This document shows, one piece after another, positions 13,715 to 21,260 of a stretch of 21,260 nt of DNA (positions are counted from its first letter, which is position 1; each line of letters begins with the position of its first letter). The notes under the pieces are model-generated. The model did not search any database, was not told the origin of the DNA, and saw only the letters and a program-made list of their open reading frames with translations. This stretch comes from Chryseobacterium gleum (GTDB lineage Bacteria > Bacteroidota > Bacteroidia > Flavobacteriales_C > GCA-002722245). Where the stretch lies: positions 1 through 21,260 of the forward strand of contig CAMDPJ010000009.1 of NCBI GenBank assembly GCA_945903925.1, in the 5' to 3' direction. Made by a program: the position numbers and the translations under genes.

Positions 13715-15100
13715 ATGCGCAATGTAATTGCTCTTTTTCTTTTGCTAAATCACGTTGTTGCGAAAGGACAAGATTCTACTTTCATTGTAAATCTTATTGA
13801 GATTGAAGGTAACAAAATCACCAAAAACTTTATCATTGAGAAAGAAATAACCTTTCATAAAGGTGATGTTGTCTCCTCTAATGATTTTAGTCAGAAAGCC
13901 CTGCGCTCACAACAAAACCTAATCAATACTTCTCTATTTAACTTTGTATTTATAGAACCTACCTTCGATGGTAAATTGGTGAACATTAAAATTATAGTAA
14001 AAGAACGCTGGTACATTTGGCCTCAGCCCATCTTGGTGGGGGAAGACAGAAACACCTTCGACTGGCTGCAATACCGCACCTTTGATAGGTTTAGCTACGG
14101 AGTGTATCTTAATCAGTACAACTTTAGGGGGCGTCAAGAAACCATTCAGTTGAAGTTAAAGTTTGGCTATTCGCAGGAAATTGGCTTGATGTACAAAATT
14201 CCGTATTTGGTGAAAACGAGAAATCACGGACTCAACCTATCATTTCTTAGTGTGCGCCGACACGAAATCTATTTCAAAAGCGTGAACGACAAAATTGTTT
14301 ACCACAAAGATGCAAATGAAATTATGCGAGAAGAATTCAATACTTATGCAGAGTATGTTTTTCGCCATAAGCTTTACCAACAACACTTTTTTCGCTTGCA
14401 ATACGACTTTGTAAAAGTGGCCGATACCATTGTCTCACCCCTTGAGAATACAAATTACCTGCTCAACGGCCAAAAACAAAGTTCTTATTTATCGCTCAGG
14501 TATTTGTACAGAGTAGACAAACGAGATTCTAAAAACTACCCCCTTAAAGGGCACGATATGGAATTCACTATAGATAAATACGGACTAGATTTTTCAAAAA
14601 ACAAAATCAACAGCATGCTTTTTTCTGTTGTAGCTGAAAAATTTGGGAAAATAAAGGGAAGCTTCTTTTACGGCCTAGGGCTAAAAGCTAGAGCATACAC
14701 CCGCGACAAAGTGCCGTTTTATATTGCCAAAGGACTAGGTTTTAACAACGATTTTGTACGCAGCTACGAACCCAATATGATTAGCGGCAGTAACTTCGTT
14801 GTTTTTAAATCGAACGTCAAATGGCAATTGTATAAACCCAGAGTTTACAAAATCAAATTTTTGCCCTTCGAAAAATTCAACACCTTTAACCACGCCCTCT
14901 ACCTTAATCTCTTTGCCGATGCCGGTTACATTAAAGACCGAGTTTATACAGCCAGCAATCAATTGAGTAATAAATTATTAGTAGGTTTTGGTATCGGACT
15001 CGACTTCGTTACCTACTACGACAAAGTATTGAGAGTAGAATTTTCTACCAATAGAAAAGGACAATCGGGTATTTATCTTAGCTTTATAGCTCCAATATAA
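13715..15100 (+). CDS. Mini-BamA-like outer-membrane barrel with a single POTRA domain
   Basis: This 461-residue protein has a short signal peptide (ends near KGQ, residue 18). One POTRA-like domain follows (about 22-98: VNLIEIEGNKITKNFIIEKEI ... VNIKIIVKERW). After that come alternating amphipathic strands to the C-terminus, as in the Omp85/bacterial surface antigen superfamily. FVRSYEPN (near residue 348) is in the position of the VRGY/F lid-lock motif of loop 6, with Ser replacing Gly. Most BamA proteins have five POTRAs and TamA has three. One POTRA is more like two-partner or patatin-associated barrels, but no partner is fused here. It could be an accessory assembly or secretion pore. 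One base separates it from the CBS gene, and NAD kinase starts 10 bases after it. Confidence 0.82.
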   Translation: MRNVIALFLLLNHVVAKGQDSTFIVNLIEIEGNKITKNFIIEKEITFHKGDVVSSNDFSQKALRSQQNLINTSLFNFVFIEPTFDGKLVNIKIIVKERWYIWPQPILVGEDRNTFDWLQYRTFDRFSYGVYLNQYNFRGRQETIQLKLKFGYSQEIGLMYKIPYLVKTRNHGLNLSFLSVRRHEIYFKSVNDKIVYHKDANEIMREEFNTYAEYVFRHKLYQQHFFRLQYDFVKVADTIVSPLENTNYLLNGQKQSSYLSLRYLYRVDKRDSKNYPLKGHDMEFTIDKYGLDFSKNKINSMLFSVVAEKFGKIKGSFFYGLGLKARAYTRDKVPFYIAKGLGFNNDFVRSYEPNMISGSNFVVFKSNVKWQLYKPRVYKIKFLPFEKFNTFNHALYLNLFADAGYIKDRVYTASNQLSNKLLVGFGIGLDFVTYYDKVLRVEFSTNRKGQSGIYLSFIAPI

Positions 15101-15110
15101 AACACATAAC

Positions 15111-15989
15111 ATGAAGCTCGCTATCTTCGGAAAAGAATACAATGAAACCAAGAAAGAAATTTTTGAAGATTTTTTTCGCTTCGTGCATGAAAACAAAGAG
15201 ATTGAATTTATCATTCATGCACCCTATCTGCTAAAAATAAAAGATAAAGTTGCCGGATTAGAACAAGCCAAAACCTTCGAGAAACATGAAGAATTAAAAG
15301 GCGTTGATTTCGTTTGCTGTTTAGGTGGCGATGGAACCATATTGGAATCATTGCTTTTGATTAAAGACTTAGAAATTCCGGTTTTAGGAATCAACACTGG
15401 GCGCTTAGGATTTTTGGCCAGTATCGCATCCAACGATACAATCAGCTCCATCGAAAGTGTATTGAACAAAGATTTTTATATCGACCAAAGAACCATGCTC
15501 AAGCTGGTTACCAAAGAAAATTTGTTTGGTGAAACCAACTTTGCGCTTAATGAACTCACTATTCATAAAAAAGATTCTTCATCGATGATTATAGTTCACG
15601 CTTACATCAACGACGAATACTTTACATCCTATTGGGCCGATGGACTAATCGTTTCCACGCCAACGGGTTCAACCGGCTATTCTTTAAGCTGCAATGGTCC
15701 CATTGTAATGCCCAACTCGGGCGTTTTTATCATCACTCCTATCGCTCCACATAACCTTAATGTTCGCCCTTTGATTATTCCCGACAGTAAAAAAATAAAA
15801 CTAGTGATGGAAGGAAGAGGCAATGAATTCATGGTTTCTTTGGATTCTAGAAACACTTCGGTGAACGAAAAAACAGAACTTATTATTGAAAAAGAAGATT
15901 TTAAAGCGCATATCGCAAGAATACAAGGACAGTCATTCGCCAGTACCCTTAGAAACAAGCTGTACTGGGGTCACGATATTCGAAATTAA
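15111..15989 (+). CDS. nadK: NAD kinase
   Basis: This 292-residue enzyme phosphorylates NAD to NADP using ATP or polyphosphate in the cytoplasm. Signatures: CLGGDGTILES (70-80; Asp74 is the catalytic Asp of GGDGT), INTGRLGFLA (94-103), the NE motif in ALNELTIHK (145-153), and WADGLIVSTPTGSTGYSLSCNGPI (from about 175 to 198). Length and organisation match bacterial NadK. It sits in the conserved CBS - NAD kinase - DUF6089 - uppS - bamA neighbourhood. Its stop is followed by a 57-base spacer containing a promoter, so the downstream genes can be transcribed separately. Confidence 0.97.
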   Translation: MKLAIFGKEYNETKKEIFEDFFRFVHENKEIEFIIHAPYLLKIKDKVAGLEQAKTFEKHEELKGVDFVCCLGGDGTILESLLLIKDLEIPVLGINTGRLGFLASIASNDTISSIESVLNKDFYIDQRTMLKLVTKENLFGETNFALNELTIHKKDSSSMIIVHAYINDEYFTSYWADGLIVSTPTGSTGYSLSCNGPIVMPNSGVFIITPIAPHNLNVRPLIIPDSKKIKLVMEGRGNEFMVSLDSRNTSVNEKTELIIEKEDFKAHIARIQGQSFASTLRNKLYWGHDIRN

Positions 15990-15990
15990 T

Positions 15991-16025
15991 TTTGTTTCTT
16001 TATTTGTATATTTTAATTATATTTG
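15991..16025 (+). promoter_or_regulatory. Putative promoter (TTTG / N23 / TATATTTG) before the PorG-like genes
   Basis: TATATTTG (16018-16025) matches the TAnnTTTG -7 box exactly. A TTTG at 15991-15994 can serve as -33 with 23-base spacing, at the upper edge of the usual range. Transcription would start near 16032, about 15 bases before the ATG at 16047. The in-frame TTG at 16023 is part of the box and therefore not a start. Confidence 0.6.
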
Positions 16026-16046
16026 CCTCCAGTGAAAATTAATCTA

Positions 16047-16946
16047 ATGAGATATTGTATCGCTTTCTTAGGGCTAATGCTGATTACAGCAGGTTCACAA
16101 GCTCAATCGTATTCTGCTTGGAAACGGCTAAGAGCCGAAATGACTTTTGGCGCAGGAACATCAAATTTTTTAGGTGACCTTGGTGGTGCAGACCAAATTG
16201 GTACCGATTATTACAAAGATTTTGAATTCAATACGACCCGTCCGACGGCTTTTTTAGGAGGACGATACAAACTACACCCTCGACACGCCGTTATGGCTGG
16301 TTTCGCTTGGGGAAGGATTGCAGGAGACGACAGAACAACAGCTTGGCCTGATAGATTGAATAGACAATTCCAATTTAGATCAAATGTTTTCGAAGTAGGT
16401 GCTAGATATGAATTCTACTTTGTGAAAGAAAAATCTGGTCATATCTATAGATTGAAAAAAATTAAAGGGATGAAATCTTTGGGATTGTACCCTTATGTTT
16501 TCTTAGGTGTTGCTGGTTTTTACCACAATCCACAAGGTAAAGACAATAGTGGAAATTGGCAAAACATACGTAAACTCAATACAGAGGGGCAAGAGATTAT
16601 TGCAACACGTAAACCTTTTAGCCCTTTTGGACTAGCTATACCTTATGGTATCGGTTTCAGAAGATCTTTAAACAAAAGATGGATGATAGGTATTGAATAC
16701 GGACAAAGAAAAACTTTTACCGATTACATGGATGGCGTAAGCACCACTTATTTTGACAACGCTGCTATTTTAGCAGATAAAGGCCCTGTCGCTGCTTTCT
16801 TAGCAGATCCTAACTTGGGTACCGATGAGGCCTATGTTGCCGGACAACAGCGTGGAGACCCTACAGATAAAGATAGCTATGGCTTCTTAACCATAACGGC
16901 AAGCTACAAGCTTAAAACCGGTAGAGGTGGCAGAGTGCGTTTCTAA
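16047..16946 (+). CDS. PorG-like (DUF6089) outer-membrane beta-barrel protein, copy 1
   Basis: This 299-residue protein has a signal peptide (MRYCIAFLGLMLITAGSQAQ). Its opening barrel strands read AEMTFGAGTSNFLGDLGGAD, followed by FLGGRYKL, SNVFEVGARYEFYF, YPYVFLGVAGF, LNTEGQE, IPYGIGFRRSL, GIEYGQRKTFTDYMDGVST and QQRGDPTDKDSYGF. It ends in an aromatic residue (Phe), as many outer-membrane barrels do. The RKTFTDYxDxVST and QRGD blocks are shared with the next gene and are characteristic of DUF6089. PorG, the T9SS outer-membrane component bound to PorK/N, belongs to this family and sits before uppS-bamA in Porphyromonas. Whether this copy or the next is the PorG orthologue is unclear. The start at 16047 follows from the signal peptide and promoter. 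Confidence 0.83.
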   Translation: MRYCIAFLGLMLITAGSQAQSYSAWKRLRAEMTFGAGTSNFLGDLGGADQIGTDYYKDFEFNTTRPTAFLGGRYKLHPRHAVMAGFAWGRIAGDDRTTAWPDRLNRQFQFRSNVFEVGARYEFYFVKEKSGHIYRLKKIKGMKSLGLYPYVFLGVAGFYHNPQGKDNSGNWQNIRKLNTEGQEIIATRKPFSPFGLAIPYGIGFRRSLNKRWMIGIEYGQRKTFTDYMDGVSTTYFDNAAILADKGPVAAFLADPNLGTDEAYVAGQQRGDPTDKDSYGFLTITASYKLKTGRGGRVRF

Positions 16947-16962
16947 TTGCTGAAAGGCAATT
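16945..16962 (+). terminator. Weak hairpin at the end of PorG-like copy 1
   Basis: AATTGC (16945-16950) and GCAATT (16957-16962) pair around a 6-nt loop, beginning in the stop codon. The following sequence is only mildly T-rich. It may act as an attenuator or processing site between the two paralogues rather than a full stop. Confidence 0.25.
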
Positions 16963-17002
16963 TGATTATTCGCCCTGCGTTCTTAAGCAATAATCTAGTG
17001 TA

Positions 17003-17803
17003 ATGAATCTTATTCGAAAATTATTAGCTGCTTTCTTATTTGCCTCTTTTAGCTTTTCTGCGTTAGCAAACACCAACATTAATCCCTATTCAGAAATTGG
17101 TTTATTTGGAGGTGCTGGCTACTACTTAGGAGAATTAAATCGTTATCACTTTCCTACCAAGTTAATGCAACCTGCAGGAGGAATATTTTACAGATACGCA
17201 CTCAGCAGTCACTATGCACTTCGCGCTTTTATCAATTACAACGAAGTAAAAGGTTATGATGCTTATTCCTCAAATGCATTCGAAAAAGAAAGAAATTTGT
17301 CTTTTAAATCGCCAATATTTGAGGTAGGCGGACAAATCGAATTTAATTTCTATGAATTTGCTTTGATGAAATCAATAAAAAGAAAAATCACCCCTTTTGT
17401 ATTCGGTGGCATCAACTACTTCTATTTTAATCCTCAAGCCAATAGCGGAGGAACCTTTATAAATCTCGAACCTCTTCAAACAGAAGGAAAAGACTATTTT
17501 TTGCACCAAATAGCGATACCCTTAGGTTTGGGACTCAAAATGAAATGGGGACGTTTTAGCTTTAGCGCAGAATGGGGAATTAGAAAAACCTTCACCGACT
17601 ACATAGACGATATAAGCACCAACTACCCTAACCCAGGAGAAATTTCCACAGAGGCCGAAAACATGTCGAACAAAACAGGTATACCGCTTCAAAAAATTGC
17701 GGGCAAACAACGTGGCGATAGTACCAGAAAAGACCTCTATGTTTTCACTGGCTTTACCATCTCCTATAAACTAAGCAAAGAGGAGATTTGTCGTGTTTTT
17801 TAA
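17003..17803 (+). CDS. PorG-like (DUF6089) outer-membrane beta-barrel protein, copy 2
   Basis: This 266-residue protein has a signal peptide (MNLIRKLLAAFLFASFSFSALA) and the more canonical DUF6089 pattern: EIGLFGGAGYYLGELNRY (about 30-47), FYRYALSSHYALRAF, ERNLSFKSPIFEVGGQIEFNF, ITPFVFGGINYFYFNP, LQTEGKD, IPLGLGLKMKW, RKTFTDYIDDISTNYP and KQRGDSTRKDLYVF, ending in Phe. The GELN, TEG, TDYIDD and QRGD blocks make it the better PorG candidate of the pair. If so, it would be an outer-membrane partner of the T9SS PorK-PorN ring. It lies 56 bases after copy 1 and 81 bases before uppS, in the position porG occupies in Porphyromonas. The paralogues are strongly diverged, so the duplication is old. 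Confidence 0.83.
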   Translation: MNLIRKLLAAFLFASFSFSALANTNINPYSEIGLFGGAGYYLGELNRYHFPTKLMQPAGGIFYRYALSSHYALRAFINYNEVKGYDAYSSNAFEKERNLSFKSPIFEVGGQIEFNFYEFALMKSIKRKITPFVFGGINYFYFNPQANSGGTFINLEPLQTEGKDYFLHQIAIPLGLGLKMKWGRFSFSAEWGIRKTFTDYIDDISTNYPNPGEISTEAENMSNKTGIPLQKIAGKQRGDSTRKDLYVFTGFTISYKLSKEEICRVF

Positions 17804-17884
17804 AACGCGCAAAAAAGCATTAATTTATTAAGCTTTGAGAAAAAAAAACTACATTTACACCCTCTTAAAAATGCCTGAGAATTA

Positions 17885-18628
17885 ATGTCTTTACTAGAAA
17901 AAATAGATAAAAACAACGTGCCTAAACATGTAGCCATCATTATGGATGGAAATGGACGTTGGGCTAAGAAACAAGGAATGATGCGCGTATTTGGCCACAA
18001 AAACGGTGTTAAAGCTGTGCGCGCCTCACTAGAAGCTGCCGTGAAAAGCGGAGTTGAAAATCTAACATTGTATGCCTTTTCCACAGAAAATTGGAGCCGT
18101 CCACAAGCAGAAGTAAATGCTTTGATGGAACTTTTAGTAGATACCATAAATAGTGAGACCAAAACACTAAACGAAAACAATATCCGTTTGCACGCCATAG
18201 GAAACATTGAATCTCTGCCTAAAAAGTGCCAAAATAAATTGCAAGAAGCCATCGACAATACAAGTAAAAACTCAAAACTCAACTTAATCTTGGCCTTAAG
18301 TTATAGCTCTAAATTTGAGATTACGGAGGCTATCAAGCAAATTGCAAAAGATGCCATCGATGGTAAAATCTCGACAGATAACATCACCGAAAGCACACTA
18401 AGCACGTATTTAAGCACCAAACAATTTCCCGACCCAGAATTGATGATTCGCACCAGCGGTGAACAAAGAATTAGCAATTTTTTGCTTTGGCAATTGGCTT
18501 ATGCTGAGTTGTATTTTACCGAAACGCTATGGCCCGATTTTAGAGAAGAAGATTTCTACAAAGCCATCATAAGCTATCAACAGCGCGAGCGCCGCTTTGG
18601 AATGACCAGCGAACAAATTACTGCATAA
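17885..18628 (+). CDS. uppS: Undecaprenyl diphosphate synthase (cis-prenyltransferase)
   Basis: This 247-residue enzyme adds eight isopentenyl units to farnesyl diphosphate to make the C55 lipid carrier for peptidoglycan and surface glycans. Signatures: HVAIIMDGNGRWA (15-27, catalytic Asp21), RVFGHKNG (34-41), LYAFSTENWSRP (62-73), and the C-terminal diphosphate-binding block MIRTSGEQRISNFLLWQLAY (187-206) followed by LWPDF. The LSYSSKFEI segment (138-146) replaces the NYGGRxxI seen in E. coli, with Lys-Phe where Arg-Trp is common. The spacer upstream (17804-17884) shows TACATTTA at 17850, one mismatch from a -7 box and without a clear -33. One base separates its stop from the bamA ATG. Confidence 0.97.
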   Translation: MSLLEKIDKNNVPKHVAIIMDGNGRWAKKQGMMRVFGHKNGVKAVRASLEAAVKSGVENLTLYAFSTENWSRPQAEVNALMELLVDTINSETKTLNENNIRLHAIGNIESLPKKCQNKLQEAIDNTSKNSKLNLILALSYSSKFEITEAIKQIAKDAIDGKISTDNITESTLSTYLSTKQFPDPELMIRTSGEQRISNFLLWQLAYAELYFTETLWPDFREEDFYKAIISYQQRERRFGMTSEQITA

Positions 18629-18629
18629 C

Positions 18630-21083
18630 ATGAAATATTTCAAGCTACTTATACTTTCCCTTTTCTCCATCTCATTATCAGCACAACTTGATGTTCCGTC
18701 TATTCTTGCTCCAAGAGAATATACCATAGACAACATTAGAGTAGAAGGAAATCAAACCTCAGAGGAATTTACCATCATCTCTTGGTCGGGATTGGAAAGG
18801 GGTGGTAAATTTCGTTGGCCTGGCGAACAAGCAGCCAACGCCATTAAAAAGATTTGGGCGCAAGGAATGTTCGATGATGTACAAATAAAATATGCCGATT
18901 TAAATGAAGAGAAAATCACGCTAATCATCGTTGTAAAAGAGCGTCCGAGATTGAATAAATACATCATCGTTGGCGTAAGCAAAAACCACAAAAAAGAAAT
19001 TCGCGAAAAGATTAGCATTCAAAAAGACAAGCCCATTACCAAGAACCTCCTCAACTTCACCGAAAACACCATTAAAAAATATTACGAAGAAAAAGGAAGA
19101 GCCAACTGTACCGTGAAAATGGAAGAGAGCGCCGACTCTGTTGACAGCAAACGAGTAAATCTTAAAATCATCATCGACAAAGGAAAAAAAGTGCGCATTC
19201 AAGACATTAATTTCTACGGAAACTATGCGCTTAGCGAAAGAAAACTGCGCAAATTAATGAAAGAAACCAAACGCTACCGTTGGTGGAATGTGTTTAAAGA
19301 CGGGACCTTCAGTGAAAAAGATTACATTGATGACTTGGCAGCTATAGTTAACGCCTACAACGAAAAAGGATTTAGAGATGCGCGTATTGTTGGCGATACC
19401 GCTTCTAAATTAAACGACAAAAGAAAGTTGATTGGTATTCGTATAGACGAAGGCGACAAGTTCTACTTCCGCCAAATTACCTGGGTGGGCAACACCAAAT
19501 ACAGCACCGAAGAGCTTAACCGAATTTTAAATATTAATCGCGGTGAAGTGCACAATATGCAAACCTTGAATGCGCGTTTGATGATGGATGCTAGCGGACA
19601 AGATGTAAGTTCTCTTTACTTGGATGATGGCTACCTTTTCTTCAACGTAAATCCCAAAGAAATTAAAATTGAAGGCGATAGTATCGACATTGAAATTCGT
19701 ATTTACGAAGGAAAACAAGCACGTATCAATCGCGTTACTTTGATAGGAAATACCAAAACCAGCGACTATGTAGTAATGCGCGAAATTAGAACCAAACCAG
19801 GTGATTTGTTCCGCCGTTCTGATATCATTCGTTCGCAGCGTGAATTAGCGCAACTGAAATATTTCAACCCCGAAAAAATGTCGGTAAATCCTAAGCCCAA
19901 CGCAGCCGATGGAACAGTGGATATTGAATATATTGTTGAAGAACAACCTTCCGATCAAGTAGAACTTTCTGCCGGTTATGGTGGAGGAAGACTGGTTGGT
20001 ACTTTAGGTTTGTCTTTCAACAATTTCTCAACGAAGAGAATGTTGGATATAAAATCTTGGACTCCCCTACCTTCTGGTGACGGACAAACTTTTAGTATTC
20101 GTGCACAATCTACGGGTTTACAGTACCAAAGCTACAATGCTTCATTCATCGAACCATGGTTGGGTGGTAAGAAACCAAATTCTTTAAGCTTGTCTTTTTC
20201 TCATTCACGATTGGCAAACCTAAGTAGCAACTCTATTTCGGGCGAAATTACAGGATATTACCGCTCTACCACTGCTTCGGCAGGTTATGGTATGCGCTTA
20301 AAATGGCCCGATGACTTCTTCAATCTTAACTTGATTGGAACTTATCAGCATTACGATATTTCAAATTATAACTTTGGTTCATCACAAATTCCCGACGGAA
20401 AGTACAATGCCTACTTCGGAAAATTTATTCTTTCTAGAAACTCCATCGATCAACCTCTTTATCCGAGAAGCGGATCGAATGTTACTTTAACTTTGCAAGG
20501 AACTTTGCCTTACAGTAAGTTTATGAATGCCGAACAAATTTCAAAAAACAACTTGATTGAGTACTATAAAATAAAAGCGCAAGCCGAGTGGTACAACAAA
20601 ATATTTGGCAATTTGGTATTGTACACCAAAGTGAATTTTGGGGTTTTAGGTAGATACAACCGCAATGCAGATTATACCTTATTCGAAAGATTTTATTTAG
20701 GTGGTAGTCCGATGACTTTTGCCATCGACGGACGAGAAATTATTCCGCTAAGAGGGTACACAGATGACTATGGATCCAATGGTGTAACACCTAGCGATGG
20801 AGCAGTAGCTGCAGTAAAATATTCTATGGAATTACGTTACCCTGTTTCATTAAACCCTAGCGCTACTATTTACGGTTTGGCCTTTATGGATGCCGGACGA
20901 GGATGGAGCGAAGCACGAAAATTGAGTCCGTACGAAGCCCGCAAAGCTGCCGGCGTTGGTGTTAGAGTATTTATGCCCATGTTTGGTTTACTTGGCTTCG
21001 ATATAGGTTATGGCTTCGATAATTTACCTAATCCGAAATGGACACCTACCTTCATGTTAGGTGCCAGCATGAGCGGTTGGTAG
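18630..21083 (+). CDS. bamA: Outer-membrane protein assembly factor BamA
   Basis: This 817-residue Omp85 protein folds and inserts beta-barrel proteins into the outer membrane. It has a signal peptide (about 1-19, ending LSAQ). Five POTRA domains can be placed at roughly 31-106, 109-185, 188-275, 278-362 and 365-438. The classical linker EEQPSDQVELSAGYGGG begins the 16-strand barrel. The L6 lid-lock motif is Arg708-Gly709-Tyr710 (PLRGYTDD). The C-terminus is Trp, matching the beta-signal requirement. Length is normal for Bacteroidota. It is coupled to uppS upstream by one base, and an OmpH/Skp gene follows after 66 bases, the usual envelope-assembly grouping. Confidence 0.97.
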   Translation: MKYFKLLILSLFSISLSAQLDVPSILAPREYTIDNIRVEGNQTSEEFTIISWSGLERGGKFRWPGEQAANAIKKIWAQGMFDDVQIKYADLNEEKITLIIVVKERPRLNKYIIVGVSKNHKKEIREKISIQKDKPITKNLLNFTENTIKKYYEEKGRANCTVKMEESADSVDSKRVNLKIIIDKGKKVRIQDINFYGNYALSERKLRKLMKETKRYRWWNVFKDGTFSEKDYIDDLAAIVNAYNEKGFRDARIVGDTASKLNDKRKLIGIRIDEGDKFYFRQITWVGNTKYSTEELNRILNINRGEVHNMQTLNARLMMDASGQDVSSLYLDDGYLFFNVNPKEIKIEGDSIDIEIRIYEGKQARINRVTLIGNTKTSDYVVMREIRTKPGDLFRRSDIIRSQRELAQLKYFNPEKMSVNPKPNAADGTVDIEYIVEEQPSDQVELSAGYGGGRLVGTLGLSFNNFSTKRMLDIKSWTPLPSGDGQTFSIRAQSTGLQYQSYNASFIEPWLGGKKPNSLSLSFSHSRLANLSSNSISGEITGYYRSTTASAGYGMRLKWPDDFFNLNLIGTYQHYDISNYNFGSSQIPDGKYNAYFGKFILSRNSIDQPLYPRSGSNVTLTLQGTLPYSKFMNAEQISKNNLIEYYKIKAQAEWYNKIFGNLVLYTKVNFGVLGRYNRNADYTLFERFYLGGSPMTFAIDGREIIPLRGYTDDYGSNGVTPSDGAVAAVKYSMELRYPVSLNPSATIYGLAFMDAGRGWSEARKLSPYEARKAAGVGVRVFMPMFGLLGFDIGYGFDNLPNPKWTPTFMLGASMSGW

Positions 21084-21149
21084 TTGGAACGGCATTTGCA
21101 AAGACATGAATAAATCTGCATTTAAATTTATAAATTCGTAACGCAATAC

Positions 21150-21260
21150 ATGAGAAGTCTATTCATCATACTCTTTTTAAGCAGCAGCTTCATTCTTTCG
21201 GCGCAAAGTTCGCAGAAGGTAGGTTGCATCGACAGTAAATATATCTTCAGCAAAATACCT
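21150..21260 (+). CDS. OmpH/Skp-family periplasmic chaperone (5' end only)
   Basis: Thirty-seven codons are visible before the window ends. They comprise a signal peptide (MRSLFIILFLSSSFILSAQ) and the mature start QKVGCIDSKYIFSKIP, which matches the family opening (KxGyVDsxyIlxxiP). Skp-like chaperones hold unfolded outer-membrane proteins for BamA, and in Bacteroidota one or two ompH genes usually follow bamA. The remainder lies outside the window, so length and the coiled-coil tentacles cannot be checked. Confidence 0.85.
   Translation, partial: MRSLFIILFLSSSFILSAQSSQKVGCIDSKYIFSKIP

Noticed and set aside
17812..17834. Imperfect hairpin after PorG-like copy 2 as a terminator
   Set aside because: It has a bulge, a two-base loop and is followed by A-rich rather than T-rich sequence, so it would not be a functional terminator on the + strand.
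18921..19202. Opposite-strand open frame within bamA
   Set aside because: Phe/Val-rich translation typical of antisense to a Lys/Glu-rich gene. bamA is unambiguous here.
1..21260. CRISPR array, tRNA/rRNA genes, IS elements, prophage or defence system
   Set aside because: No regularly spaced repeats, no cloverleaf or rRNA-like stretches, no transposase or integrase reading frames, and no defence-family proteins were recognised by eye. tRNAscan or Infernal was not available to confirm.

Overview
The window looks like a chromosomal segment from a member of the phylum Bacteroidota. The sequence supports this in several ways. It is AT-rich and has Bacteroidota-type TAnnTTTG -7 promoter boxes ahead of several genes. 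Recognisable Shine-Dalgarno sequences are almost absent and many starts are TAATG-coupled. It encodes a type IX secretion (T9SS) C-terminal sorting tail, and families largely typical of the phylum (DUF6089/PorG-like barrels, DUF4296 lipoprotein, DUF3857 proteins). The block CBS protein - NAD kinase - DUF6089 - uppS - bamA - ompH is one I recognise from Bacteroidota genomes. I cannot assign genus or order.

Layout, left to right. Positions 1-460 are gene-poor: the C-terminal end of an unidentified + strand CDS, a broken T9SS sorting-domain remnant, half of a palindromic repeat, and a strong nested hairpin terminator. Positions 462-7324 form a minus-strand run read from tyrS: tyrS, a cysteine desulfurase-like gene, a DUF3857/transglutaminase secreted protein, its degenerate paralogue, and a cupin_5 (DUF985) gene. 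Most junctions are coupled (1-base overlaps or gaps). Positions 7364-7428 hold a double-hairpin REP/MITE-like repeat in the divergent tyrS/SDR promoter region. Positions 7461-9404 hold an NAD-dependent epimerase/reductase (+), a DUF4296 lipoprotein (-) and a secreted MORN-repeat protein (+), packed tail to tail with almost no spacing.

Positions 9406-12976 are a minus-strand operon: pdxJ (vitamin B6), a YbfF-like alpha/beta hydrolase, a dolichol-phosphate-mannose-synthase-like GT2, and pyrC (pyrimidine synthesis). Positions 13048-21260 are a + strand envelope-biogenesis cluster: CBS/ACT protein, a single-POTRA BamA-like barrel, NAD kinase, two tandem PorG-like (DUF6089) barrels, uppS (undecaprenyl diphosphate for peptidoglycan and glycan carriers), bamA (outer-membrane protein assembly) and the start of an OmpH/Skp periplasmic chaperone gene. 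The cluster links lipid-carrier synthesis with folding and insertion of outer-membrane proteins, and through PorG with T9SS.

Most of the window is core metabolism and envelope housekeeping. I do not see a convincing new multi-gene system. The items most worth a second look are the covarying double-hairpin repeat, the transglutaminase pair in which one member has lost its catalytic triad, the desulfurase with a deleted conserved loop, the mini-BamA next to NAD kinase, and a terminator embedded antisense inside pyrC. No tRNA, rRNA, CRISPR array, IS element or origin was recognised by eye.
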